The position numbers and the translations under genes were made by a program. The notes beneath the pieces were generated by a model. It had not been told where the DNA came from. It did not search any database and worked only from the letters and a program-made list of their open reading frames with translations. Below, piece by piece: positions 1 to 7,231 of a stretch of DNA of 11,596 nucleotides. Within the stretch, counting starts at the first letter, position 1, and every line of letters starts with the position of its first letter. Source of the stretch: Spirosoma sp. (GTDB lineage: Bacteria > Bacteroidota > Bacteroidia > Cytophagales > Spirosomataceae); assembly GCA_025351545.1 (NCBI GenBank), contig JANXVQ010000562.1, forward strand, positions 1-11,596, given 5' to 3'.

Positions 1-23
1 ATTTAATAATATATTTTTTTTTA

Positions 24-96
24 ACTAAATATTTACATTTAGTAAACATTATATCATATTTATAACTAATTAGTTTAAATTATACCATTTATGGTA
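24..96. repeat. Cluster of AT-rich inverted repeats
   Basis: Three short dyads lie within about 70 bases. ACTAAAT (24-30) pairs with ATTTAGT (37-43) across a six-base spacer. AACTAATTAGTT (64-75) is a perfect 12-base palindrome. TACCAT (83-88) pairs with ATGGTA (91-96) across two bases. They could be operators or small hairpins, but AT-rich DNA produces such dyads by chance, so the function is unknown. Confidence 0.4.
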
Positions 97-199
97 ATAT
101 ACAATATCCAATAAGGATAGTGGGTAATGATGTACAGGTAAGGAGTAAACCACATTGGCTTATCGGCTGTATTTCCTTGCACATCCTATTGATTTTCTC

Positions 200-227
200 T
201 CAGGTGATGATATCGTTAACCACCTGA
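200..227. repeat. Short inverted repeat TCAGGTG/CACCTGA
   Basis: TCAGGTG at 200-206 is the reverse complement of CACCTGA at 221-227, with a 14-base spacer. A second weak dyad, ACACAC (234-239) with GTGTGT (248-253), follows directly. Neither is followed by a T-run, so they are not obvious terminators. Their position about 300 bases before the next gene makes a role in its control uncertain. Confidence 0.3.
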
Positions 228-527
228 TTGACGACACACTTTCTCATGTGTGTGATTTATTTAAGCTATACCCTCATCATGTTTAATGGATTGGCAGGGC
301 ACAACATAAGGGCAGTAATACCCAACAAATCAATAATGGCTATTTGTATCTGATTAAGAAACCAAACTGGTCTGCCTAAACAGTTAGTAGCTGCCGGACA
401 TAGCCCCCGTAGGAAGACAGTTGGTTCTCTGATTTTTTCGGGAGTAGCTAAACCTGTGGTACTTTAATATTGGCTTTAGTGTGACAAGCCCTGTCAAACA
501 TCCATCGGGCGAAAATGTTGCTACGGT

Positions 528-1472
528 ATGTCTTCTTCTAAAACACCACTTTATACAGCACTGGCAGCTAATCTGGGCATTGCTGTTACCAAATTTGTAG
601 CGGCCAGCATTACAGGCAGTTCAGCCATGTTATCGGAAGGAATTCACTCTCTGGTCGATACAGTAAACGAGTTGTTATTGCTACTGGGCATCAACCGAAG
701 CCAGCGCCCACCCGACCAAAAACGCCCTTTTGGCTACGGTCGGGAGCAGTATTTCTGGTCTTATGTGGTGGCCTTACTGATCTTTGCTGTGGGTGGTGGC
801 GTCTCCTTCTACGAAGGCGTAACCCATATGCAGCATCCAGAGCTTATTAAAGATCCCTTCTGGAATTACATTGTTCTGGGTATCGCCTTTGTTTTAGATG
901 GGTATTCGTTGCTTACAGCCTGGCGAGCTTTCAATGCCAAACGTGGAGGTCAGTCAGTCTGGGCTGCCATAAAAGACAGTAAAGATTCGGCTACGTTTAC
1001 TGTTTTATTTGAAGATGCGTCTGATGTGCTGGGTCTGATTATTGCTTTTTTAGGCGTTTTTCTGGGCCACACATTTGATAACCCCTATTTCGATGCCAGC
1101 GCGTCGATTCTGATTGGCCTGCTTCTTGTAGGCGTGGCCGTGGTGTTGGCCCGGGAAAGTAAAAGTCTGCTAATGGGCGAAGGCGTCGACTTTAATACGA
1201 CCCGTCAGTTGATAGCCCTGACCGAAGCTGATCCGGCCGTTCTGAAAGCGATGCAAATCGCCACTATTTATCTGGGACCCGAAGAAATTACGCTGGTGCA
1301 GGGTGTTGCCTTTCAGGCTGAACTAACAACGGAGACCATCAATAACGCTATCGTGCGTATTCACAGGTCGGTTTATCAGGCGTTTCCCGCTATCAAGCAC
1401 GCTTATATTCAACCTGTTGCCCTAACAGAAACCAGCGAAATATCGTATGGGCTGCCCGGTTCGACGGAATAA
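528..1472 (+). CDS. Cation diffusion facilitator (CDF) family transporter
   Basis: A 314-residue inner-membrane protein expected to export a divalent metal ion (Zn, Mn, Fe, Co or similar) in exchange for protons. The CDF pattern is visible: about six hydrophobic segments (roughly residues 8-28, 34-53, 76-97, 112-131, 158-180 and 188-209), then a hydrophilic C-terminal domain of about 105 residues. The metal site in helix 2 reads H40-S-L-V-D44, where many CDF proteins have DxxxD. In helix 5 it reads E162-D-A-S-D166, where many have HxxxD. From memory this ligand pattern is closer to the SLC30A9 (ZnT9)-like branch than to bacterial FieF/YiiP, so the metal cannot be named with confidence. There is no clear Shine-Dalgarno sequence; the ATG at 528 is chosen because helix 1 follows directly. 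The gene stands alone on its strand and ends in a shared terminator. Confidence 0.9.
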   Translation: MSSSKTPLYTALAANLGIAVTKFVAASITGSSAMLSEGIHSLVDTVNELLLLLGINRSQRPPDQKRPFGYGREQYFWSYVVALLIFAVGGGVSFYEGVTHMQHPELIKDPFWNYIVLGIAFVLDGYSLLTAWRAFNAKRGGQSVWAAIKDSKDSATFTVLFEDASDVLGLIIAFLGVFLGHTFDNPYFDASASILIGLLLVGVAVVLARESKSLLMGEGVDFNTTRQLIALTEADPAVLKAMQIATIYLGPEEITLVQGVAFQAELTTETINNAIVRIHRSVYQAFPAIKHAYIQPVALTETSEISYGLPGSTE

Positions 1473-1489
1473 GAATTGCGCTGAACCGG
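1456..1489 (+). repeat. Inverted repeat spanning the transporter stop codon
   Basis: CCGGTTC (1456-1462) is the exact reverse complement of GAACCGG (1483-1489), with a 20-base loop that contains the TAA stop of the CDF gene. In the mRNA this would form a hairpin around the end of the reading frame, just before the terminator at 1527. Whether it does anything is unknown. Confidence 0.35.
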
Positions 1490-1526
1490 TGCGATCTTAT
1501 ACTGTCTGATTTTCAAAGCATAAAAA

Positions 1527-1546
1527 AAGCCCCTCAAGAGGGGCTT
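1527..1546. terminator. Bidirectional intrinsic terminator
   Basis: A perfect nine-base stem, AAGCCCCTC (1527-1535) with GAGGGGCTT (1538-1546), closes on a very short loop between two convergent genes. Leftwards, for msrA, the stem is followed by a run of seven T residues (complement of the A-run at 1522-1528), an ideal rho-independent terminator. Rightwards, for the transporter, the following sequence is only moderately T-rich, so termination should be weaker in that direction. Confidence 0.88.
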
Positions 1547-1568
1547 CTGTACTTTCTTTCATGCTTGC

Positions 1569-2246
1569 TTAATATTGCTCAGCAGGCTTCAATTTCTCTT
1601 TGAATACCTTTTTAAACTTATCGAGCTTAGGCGCAATTACAAACGCGCAATAGCCCTGATTAGGATTATTTGCGAAATAGCTCTGATGATATGCTTCGGC
1701 TTCGTAGAACGTTTCGGCCGGGCTGATTTCCGTTACAATCGGACTGTCATATGCACCGGCTTTGTCTAATTCAGTTTTAGCCGTTTCGGCAAGGTATTTC
1801 TGTTCATCCGTGTGGTAAAAAATTACCGACCGATATTGTGTGCCAACATCGCCCCCCTGACGGTTCAGGGAAGTTGGATCGTGGCTACGGAAAAACGCTT
1901 CCAGTAACCCCTGAAAGGTAATTTTTTCCGGGTCGTACGTTACCTCAACACATTCGGCATGTCCGGTTTTACCCGTACATACTTGGTCATAAGTCGGATT
2001 CGCCTTTTGGCCTCCCTCGTAGCCAGAAACAGCCGAAATAACGCCGTCGAGCGATTCATATAAAGCTTCTGTACACCAGAAACAGCCCGTCCCAAAGGTC
2101 GCTTTGGCTAGATTGGCAGATTGATTTGTGGTCATAGGTATTGATTTCGTTTGAGTCACCGATTTTGCGCCCTGCGTCGGGCCAAAGACCGAAGCAAGCA
2201 ACGTTGTCAACGCGGCAACTTGTTTGCGAAGTGCAATCGCAACCAT
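1569..2246 (-). CDS. msrA: Peptide-methionine (S)-S-oxide reductase MsrA
   Basis: Reduces the S-form of methionine sulfoxide, free or in proteins, back to methionine, with electrons usually from thioredoxin. The catalytic motif G54-C-F-W-C-T-E60 contains the active cysteine C55 plus a second cysteine, C58. Other family blocks are GTQYRS (135-140), the acidic and tyrosine-rich EAEAYHQ region (182-188), and GYC with a candidate resolving cysteine, C200. At 225 residues it is slightly longer than a plain MsrA because of a 45-residue N-terminal extension. Residues 1-25 are basic then hydrophobic and could be a signal peptide or anchor. A second ATG (M38, at 2133-2135 on the minus strand) would give a cytosolic form of 188 residues. 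I keep the long start because the frame is open and the intergenic gap fits, but it is unsettled. The gene is divergent from ppk2. Confidence 0.93.
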   Translation of the reverse strand: MVAIALRKQVAALTTLLASVFGPTQGAKSVTQTKSIPMTTNQSANLAKATFGTGCFWCTEALYESLDGVISAVSGYEGGQKANPTYDQVCTGKTGHAECVEVTYDPEKITFQGLLEAFFRSHDPTSLNRQGGDVGTQYRSVIFYHTDEQKYLAETAKTELDKAGAYDSPIVTEISPAETFYEAEAYHQSYFANNPNQGYCAFVIAPKLDKFKKVFKEKLKPAEQY

Positions 2247-2311
2247 TCGTTAGGTTTGTGGTTTAAACTCAAACGAATAACATAACTGACCTGCGTAAAG
2301 TTTGCGCCCCT
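2247..2311. promoter_or_regulatory. Divergent promoter region msrA / ppk2
   Basis: These 65 bases must carry the promoters of both divergent genes. A TAAAGTTTG element (2296-2304) resembles the Bacteroidota -7 box (TAnnTTTG) with one extra base. It lies only seven bases before the ppk2 ATG, which would imply an almost leaderless message. On the minus strand a TTTG (complement of 2270-2273) lies about 24 bases before msrA. GTTTAAAC (2261-2268) is a perfect palindrome, and ATTCGTT (2245-2251) pairs with AACGAAT (2272-2278). These dyads could serve a shared regulator. No matching -33 box is obvious for either gene. Confidence 0.4.
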
Positions 2312-3199
2312 ATGCCTGTGAAAGACTTCGATACCGACCGTTTCCGTTATGACGGAGACAAATCAGCCAAGCTGAAAAAAGCGCCTACTAAAGTAGATGA
2401 TCTTTACGAAGACGATGACCATTATGAAGCGTTGCTTCGGCAACAGGCCGCCGAGATTGACAAGTGGCAGGAGCGCATGTACGCCCACAATCGGTACGGC
2501 TTACTAACTGTATTTCAGGCATTGGATGCGGCCGGCAAAGACGGTACGATTCAACACGTTTTTACCGGAACCAATCCCGCTGGAGTACAGGTCTACTCGT
2601 TCAAGCGCCCCACCGATCAGGAACTTGATCACGATTTTTTATGGCGCAGCTGGCGCGAACTACCCGAACGCGGTAAAGTTGGCATTTTCAATCGGTCGTA
2701 TTACGAAGAAGTATTAGTAACGAAAGTTCATCCGGAAATCCTGATGCAGAGTCAGCGCTTGCCGGAAAAAATGACCGATGATCTGGACAAGCTTTTCAAA
2801 CACCGGTACGAAGCCATCGTGAATATGGAGACTTATCTGTACCGAAATGGCTTCCCGACGATTAAGTTTTACCTACACGTTTCTAAAGAAGAACAGGCTG
2901 ATCGGCTGATTGCCCGTATTGAGGACTCAGAAAAGAACTGGAAGTTTCAGGAAGGCGATGTGAAAGAACGCGACTTCTGGGCTGATTATCAGGATGCTTA
3001 CGAAACTTGCATCACCGCAACGGCTACCGAAAAAGCACCCTGGTATGTCATTCCCGCCGACGATAAAAAGAACATGCGTTTGCTGGTAGGACGAATCATT
3101 ATCGACGAACTTAAAAAGCTACCCATTGCCGATCCGGAACCGGACGATAAGCGATTTAAAGCTTTACAAAAACTGATTCCCATTATTCGGGCGCAGTAG
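2312..3199 (+). CDS. ppk2: Polyphosphate:nucleotide phosphotransferase, PPK2 family (class III-like)
   Basis: Transfers phosphate between inorganic polyphosphate and nucleotides; class III members phosphorylate AMP and ADP and so regenerate ATP from polyphosphate in the cytoplasm. The 295-residue length fits a single-domain PPK2. Visible motifs are the Walker A-like loop D72-A-A-G-K-D77 after FQAL, the conserved HDFLWR (107-112), the Walker B region ending F126-N-R-S-Y-Y-E132, and a basic lid-like segment around residues 198-220 (R198, R202, K208, K211). TNPAGVQVYSFK after Walker A recalls the class III enzymes known from Cytophaga and Meiothermus; the class call is from memory of motifs, not an alignment. 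There is no Shine-Dalgarno sequence. The ATG at 2312 follows a TAAAGTTTG element closely. It is divergent from msrA and is followed by a broken second PPK2. Confidence 0.93.
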   Translation: MPVKDFDTDRFRYDGDKSAKLKKAPTKVDDLYEDDDHYEALLRQQAAEIDKWQERMYAHNRYGLLTVFQALDAAGKDGTIQHVFTGTNPAGVQVYSFKRPTDQELDHDFLWRSWRELPERGKVGIFNRSYYEEVLVTKVHPEILMQSQRLPEKMTDDLDKLFKHRYEAIVNMETYLYRNGFPTIKFYLHVSKEEQADRLIARIEDSEKNWKFQEGDVKERDFWADYQDAYETCITATATEKAPWYVIPADDKKNMRLLVGRIIIDELKKLPIADPEPDDKRFKALQKLIPIIRAQ

Positions 3200-3212
3200 T
3201 TCCATATTATTC

Positions 3213-3243
3213 TTCTGTCGAATGGCAACCCCGTTCGACGGAA
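3213..3243 (+). terminator. Stem-loop after ppk2, possible terminator
   Basis: TTCTGTCGAA (3213-3222) pairs with TTCGACGGAA (3234-3243) over ten base pairs, one of them a G-U wobble, around an 11-base loop. It starts 14 bases after the ppk2 stop codon, where a terminator is expected. No T-run follows on the plus strand, so it is not a textbook intrinsic terminator and may only protect the mRNA 3' end. Confidence 0.45.
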
Positions 3244-3338
3244 AATTACTCCTACAGCCAAGTAAATTAACAATGGAAAATGTCTGATTATCAAATTATT
3301 ACTCATTATCCATTTATTTATATGGCCACGGCACGTTA

Positions 3339-3705
3339 GTGAAAAAACCCAACAGTAATTCGTTTTATTACGACGAAAAACGACCATTTTCCATTAGTGA
3401 AATACCCACATTAATAGATCCTTTTTACACCAGCAAAGCCGATAAAAGCAAACAACCGGATGAACTGGCTGTCTGAATGGGGTCAGGCTCAAAACCAGAT
3501 GCATGCCGACGAACATTACGGCTTACCGGTTGTATTTCAGGCGATGGATGCGGCTGGAAAAGACAGCAGTATTCGGCGGGTGTTCAAGGATGTCAATCCA
3601 TCCCGGTTTAAGATGGCTCCATTTAAGAAACCGGGCGATGAAGATTTGAAGCATGATTTTTTATGGCGTTTACCGAAAAACAGTGGAATTGGTTTTATCC
3701 AATAA
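3339..3705 (+). pseudogene. Truncated, frameshifted PPK2 family pseudogene
   Basis: Remains of a second PPK2 gene. A GTG at 3339 can open a frame (VKKPNSNSFYY...) that reads a PPK2-like N-terminus, including ISEIPT and IDPFYTSK, up to a TGA at 3474. The homology continues from about 3472 in the next frame (SEW, then MHADEHYGL), consistent with one extra base near 3470. The second part has Walker A DAAGKD and HDFLWR, about half identical by eye over 59 residues to the intact neighbour. It then lacks about four residues after HDFLWR and stops at TAA (3703-3705) within what should be the Walker B region (IGF then IQ, where the intact copy has FNRSYYEE). The C-terminal half and lid are gone. The moderate identity suggests an old divergent paralogue rather than a recent duplication. 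The ATG at 3460 opens an 81-residue frame that could be mistaken for a gene. Confidence 0.87.
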
Positions 3706-3833
3706 AATACGCCGTCCACCCTCATATTTAGCTGGTTTATCTATTTTTAACCCAAGCTTGCTATACCAATCTGTACTTTCACGTTAACAACCTGAGCCAC
3801 CGCTCACTGAGTGAATAGTCTTTATATAACGCA
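3706..3833 (+). promoter_or_regulatory. Leader region of the TonB receptor operon
   Basis: This stretch should contain the promoter of the outer-membrane unit. TACTTTC at 3774-3780 loosely resembles a Bacteroidota -7 element, and a TTG at 3758-3760 lies closer to it than the usual spacing, so the promoter is not proven. TCACT-G-AGTGA (3804-3814) is an 11-base palindrome about 20 bases before the ATG and could be an operator. There is no clear Shine-Dalgarno sequence. Confidence 0.3.
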
Positions 3834-6266
3834 ATGAAACATACGATACTATTTCGGCTTTGCTGCCTCTTTATTTATTTCATACCGTTGCCGGACAGCA
3901 AGGCGCAGGGATCACAAAATACAATTAGCACTGTACAGGCTAAAGGGAGCCGGGCGGCTGGTTTGACCATTAACGGCTATATAAAGGATGCGGGCAACGG
4001 CGAAGGTCTGATTGGCGTTTCCGTTTATGTTAAAGAAACAGCTACCGGAGCGATAACAAACAGCTACGGGTTTTATGCCATTACGATTCCGCCGGGAAAT
4101 TATAATCTTGTTATAAGCTACGTTGGTTATGCAAAACAAACCAAAATCGTTGATCTGACCGACCGAAATGTACGTCTTGACCTTGAATTAAGTCAGGAAG
4201 GCAAGCAACTTGACGAGGTTGTCGTTTCTACGAACCGAGAAGACGATAATGTTAAAAATATTGCAATGAGTGTCAATCAAATTGACGTAAAAACACTGAA
4301 ACGGATCCCGGCCCTACTCGGTGAAGTCGATGTGATTCGAAGTATTCAACTGCTGCCGGGTGTATCGACGGTAGGTGAAGGCGCAACGGGTTTTAACGTT
4401 CGCGGGGGCAGCATTGATCAGAATCTGGTCTTGCTGGACGAAGCTCCCGTTTATAATTCTTCTCACCTGTTTGGCTTCTTTTCGGTTTTCAATCCTGATG
4501 CCGTAAAAGATGTGAAGCTTATTAAAGGTGGTATTCCCGCGAATTACGGTGGCCGGATTGCTTCTATTCTGGATGTTCGACTGAAAGAAGGAAACGCGAA
4601 GAAGCCAGAATTGAACGGCGGTATTGGTCTGATTTTTAGCCGATTGTCTTACGAACGACCTTTGTTTAAAGGGAAAGGTTCGTTTATTGTAGCCGCTCGT
4701 CGCTCCTATGCCGATATTCTGGCCCAGCCGTTTTTGAATAGTGATTTGAAGGGGGCTAAGTTTTATTTCTACGACCTCACCGCCAAAGGAAATTATCACA
4801 TCAACGATAAAAATACAGTCTTTTTGTCGGGCTATCTTGGCCGCGATGTGTTTGGCTCCGACTTTGGATTTAACTGGGGAAATACGACCTTATCGGCCCG
4901 CTGGAATCACGTTTTTAGCGACCGGCTATTTCTGAATACGACAGCATATTACAGCAATTATGACTACTCGCTGAATACGGACCTGAAACAGAAAAAGCCA
5001 AACGATTATTTTCGGACTGATTCGCGCATTGTCGATTATAGCCTCAAACCTGACTTCTCGTTATTTCTGGGCAAAAACACCATTTCCTTTGGAGGTCAGG
5101 TTATTATTCATGATTTCCAACCCGGAATGGCCACAGCTGCCAGTGCGGGCAGTGTCAGAACGTTTGGGCTGGCCAACAAACACGCCCTCGAGGGTGCCTT
5201 GTATGTAGCGAACGAACAACAGGTAACGCCCCAACTCCAGCTTCAATACGGCCTGCGCTATTCGCTGTTCAATTATGTTGGGCCGGGCGAAGCCTATACG
5301 TTTCAGACAGATGTGCCGGTTGGCACCCGACGCGAGGTCATCACAACGGTAGCTTATCGCGGAAGTGATGTAATTAAAACGTACGGCAATTGGGAACCAC
5401 GTTTTGCGGCCAAATATGACCTGACAGATAATAGTTCGCTCAAGTTCAGTTACAATCGGCTGGCACAATACATTCACCTGATTTCGAACACAACGGCATC
5501 GACACCGCTGGATGTCTGGACAACCTCGACCAATAACGTTAAGCCACAAATTGCAGACCAGATTGCCGGAGGCTACTTCAAAAATTTCGGGCACACCGGA
5601 CGCGAATTTGAAGCCTCAGTGGAAGTCTATTACAAATGGCTCCAGAACCAGATTGACTATATAGACGGGGCCAGCCTGATTTTGAATAAATACCTCGAAG
5701 GTGATTTGCTAAGTGGCAAAGGACGCGCTTACGGAGCCGAGTTTTTTGTGAAACGTAACACCGGCGTTATCAACGGGTGGATAAGCTACACATTAGCCAA
5801 AACCGAGCGACAGGTAAATGGCATCAATAACAACAACTGGTATCCGACACGATTCGACAAACGGCACACCCTAACGTCGGTACTGCTTTACGATCCACCA
5901 GCGGCCAAACGCTGGAATTTCTCAGCCACATTCACCCTTGCCAGTGGCACGCCAGCGACATTCCCAACGAACCGGTTTGAGTATGAAGGCTATGTAGTGC
6001 CGCAAAACACCGATAACTCCCGCAACAATTACCGTATTCCAGCCTATCACCGGCTCGATCTGGCGGCAACGTTACAGGGTCGCAAACGACCGGGCAAGAA
6101 AAAAGAAGACAACTGGGTATTTTCTGTTTACAACGTGTATGCCCGAAAAAACGCTTTTTCTGTGTATTTCCAGCCCAGCGCCGACAATTCCCGCGTAACC
6201 GAAGCAATTCGCTATTCCGTTTTTGCAACCTTTATTCCGTCGGTAACATACAATTTTAAATTTTAA
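3834..6266 (+). CDS. TonB-dependent outer-membrane receptor with carboxypeptidase-like regulatory domain
   Basis: An 810-residue outer-membrane transporter expected to bring a large or scarce substrate across the outer membrane with TonB energy; the substrate is unknown. Order: signal peptide (about 1-25, ending KAQG), a carboxypeptidase-regulatory-like beta domain (about 44-120, with the typical GVSVYVKETATGAITNSYGF and SYVGY blocks), a TonB-box-like LDEVVVS (126-132), a plug (about 140-250) with FNVRGGSIDQNLVLLDEAPVY and NYGGRIASILDV, then a beta barrel to the aromatic C-terminal end YNFKF. There is no STN domain, so signalling to an anti-sigma factor is not suggested. The gene precedes a DUF4249 lipoprotein by 62 bases, a pairing seen often in Bacteroidota, so the two probably form one transport unit. 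It is not a typical SusC (about 1000 residues) and no SusD is present. Confidence 0.94.
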   Translation: MKHTILFRLCCLFIYFIPLPDSKAQGSQNTISTVQAKGSRAAGLTINGYIKDAGNGEGLIGVSVYVKETATGAITNSYGFYAITIPPGNYNLVISYVGYAKQTKIVDLTDRNVRLDLELSQEGKQLDEVVVSTNREDDNVKNIAMSVNQIDVKTLKRIPALLGEVDVIRSIQLLPGVSTVGEGATGFNVRGGSIDQNLVLLDEAPVYNSSHLFGFFSVFNPDAVKDVKLIKGGIPANYGGRIASILDVRLKEGNAKKPELNGGIGLIFSRLSYERPLFKGKGSFIVAARRSYADILAQPFLNSDLKGAKFYFYDLTAKGNYHINDKNTVFLSGYLGRDVFGSDFGFNWGNTTLSARWNHVFSDRLFLNTTAYYSNYDYSLNTDLKQKKPNDYFRTDSRIVDYSLKPDFSLFLGKNTISFGGQVIIHDFQPGMATAASAGSVRTFGLANKHALEGALYVANEQQVTPQLQLQYGLRYSLFNYVGPGEAYTFQTDVPVGTRREVITTVAYRGSDVIKTYGNWEPRFAAKYDLTDNSSLKFSYNRLAQYIHLISNTTASTPLDVWTTSTNNVKPQIADQIAGGYFKNFGHTGREFEASVEVYYKWLQNQIDYIDGASLILNKYLEGDLLSGKGRAYGAEFFVKRNTGVINGWISYTLAKTERQVNGINNNNWYPTRFDKRHTLTSVLLYDPPAAKRWNFSATFTLASGTPATFPTNRFEYEGYVVPQNTDNSRNNYRIPAYHRLDLAATLQGRKRPGKKKEDNWVFSVYNVYARKNAFSVYFQPSADNSRVTEAIRYSVFATFIPSVTYNFKF

Positions 6267-6328
6267 CCGTACCGACCCGTCGGCTGAGATATAGTAAATA
6301 CCCGACCCGGAGGACCGGTACTACAATT
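6267..6328 (+). promoter_or_regulatory. Intergenic leader with possible ribosome binding site
   Basis: This 62-base gap joins the receptor and the lipoprotein in one operon. GGAGGA at 6309-6314 looks like a Shine-Dalgarno sequence, but it lies 14 bases before the ATG, longer than usual. A small dyad CCGAC (6272-6276) with GTCGG (6279-6283) follows the receptor stop codon. No terminator separates the genes. Confidence 0.4.
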
Positions 6329-7231
6329 ATGAAACTAACGCTTATACTCTCATTTCTCATTGCAATTAGCCTCGCGTTGAGCGGTTGTACGACTGTTATT
6401 AATGCCAAACTTGAAACCGGACCGATTCAATTATCAGTAGATGGACTATTAACTGATCAGCCCGGTCAGCAGTCTATACGGCTAACGCAAACAGCCGCTT
6501 ATTTTGATAGCAGCATACCCACTCCGGTAACCAGTGCAACCGTTACGGTTTCAGATAATGCTGGCAAGAAATACTCTTTTTCGGACCCCGACAAGGACGG
6601 TTATTATGTTTGGCAGCCAACCAATAAAGATACCCTTGGGCATATTGGGCGGACATACCAACTCACGATTGCCCATCAGGGCAGTACATATCAGGCCAGT
6701 TCAAAAATGAACCGTGTGCCGCCGGTCGATTCGCTCATCTTTGTTAAACGGAAGCTTAGCCCGTTTTCAAAAAAAGACGGCTACCGGGCTGAATTCTACG
6801 CCGTTGACATTCCCAACGAAGTAGACTATTACCGGATTCGGTTTTTCCGAAATGGCGAGCTGCAAAGTAAGCCCAACAATATTATCACCTCTCAGGATGG
6901 CGCGTTTCGGGGAGCCAGTACAGTTACAGATGGATTATCGTTCATTGTACCCATTCGGCGGTCTATCAATCCAGATAGTTTATATACTCTGAATGATGTC
7001 GTAAACGTAGAAGTCCAGTCACTTACCTACGAAGCCTTTAACTTTTGGCAGCAACTGCGAACGCAAATCACGAATGGTGGTCTGTTTGCTACGCCATCGG
7101 CCAACGTGCCAACCAACATTATCAACACGAATACCAATGGCCCTAGGGCAACGGGTTTTTTTATTACCTCGGCAGTTCGCAGCCGTAGCGCTATTGTGGC
7201 AATCCCAAATCTGCGCACAAGAGACGATTAG
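6329..7231 (+). CDS. DUF4249 family lipoprotein
   Basis: A 300-residue predicted lipoprotein. The N-terminus is a lipoprotein signal peptide: a hydrophobic run followed by the lipobox L17-S-G-C20, where C20 would be lipidated and anchored to a membrane, probably the outer one. The mature part starts with a beta-rich region (about 34-125: LSVDGLLTDQPG, VTSATVTVSDNAG, the aspartate-rich DPDKDGYY) and continues through YYRIRFFRNGE to the family-typical C-terminal stretch GPRATGFFITSAVRSRSAIV. This matches DUF4249 as I know it. No biochemical role is established; its place directly after a TonB-dependent receptor suggests it helps capture or pass the receptor's substrate at the cell surface. The C-terminal end (NLRTRDD) converges on the protease gene. 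Confidence 0.88.
   Translation: MKLTLILSFLIAISLALSGCTTVINAKLETGPIQLSVDGLLTDQPGQQSIRLTQTAAYFDSSIPTPVTSATVTVSDNAGKKYSFSDPDKDGYYVWQPTNKDTLGHIGRTYQLTIAHQGSTYQASSKMNRVPPVDSLIFVKRKLSPFSKKDGYRAEFYAVDIPNEVDYYRIRFFRNGELQSKPNNIITSQDGAFRGASTVTDGLSFIVPIRRSINPDSLYTLNDVVNVEVQSLTYEAFNFWQQLRTQITNGGLFATPSANVPTNIINTNTNGPRATGFFITSAVRSRSAIVAIPNLRTRDD

Larger units (their letters stand above)
1..527. other. Long non-coding region, no recognisable gene
   Basis: No open frame here resembles a known protein, and stops are frequent on both strands. The longest readable stretches are a frame of about 45 codons ending at the TAA near 280 and one of about 37 codons ending near 467; neither has a good start nor a family I recognise. 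The first ~115 bases are strongly AT-rich, unlike the roughly balanced composition of the rest of the window. The region could be a decayed gene or the 3' flank of something to the left. The promoter of the transporter at 528 should lie in its right part, but I see no clear element. Confidence 0.6.

Noticed and set aside
1575..1769. Plus-strand frame of 64 residues antisense to msrA
   Set aside because: It lies wholly within msrA and has no family similarity.
2998..3387. Minus-strand frame of 129 residues over the ppk2 3' end
   Set aside because: It overlaps the well-supported ppk2 C-terminus and the pseudogene start, and has no recognisable domain.
3200..3460. Possible insertion sequence as the cause of ppk2 duplication or decay
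   Set aside because: No transposase remnant, terminal inverted repeats or target duplication could be seen.
3460..3705. An 81-residue frame with PPK2 Walker A as an independent small gene
   Set aside because: It lacks Walker B, lid and C-terminal half, and its true N-terminus lies upstream in another frame; it is part of a pseudogene.
4314..5594. Long minus-strand open frames (161 and 177 residues) inside the TonB receptor
   Set aside because: They lie antisense to a clear receptor, resemble no family and have unnatural composition; they are by-products of codon use.
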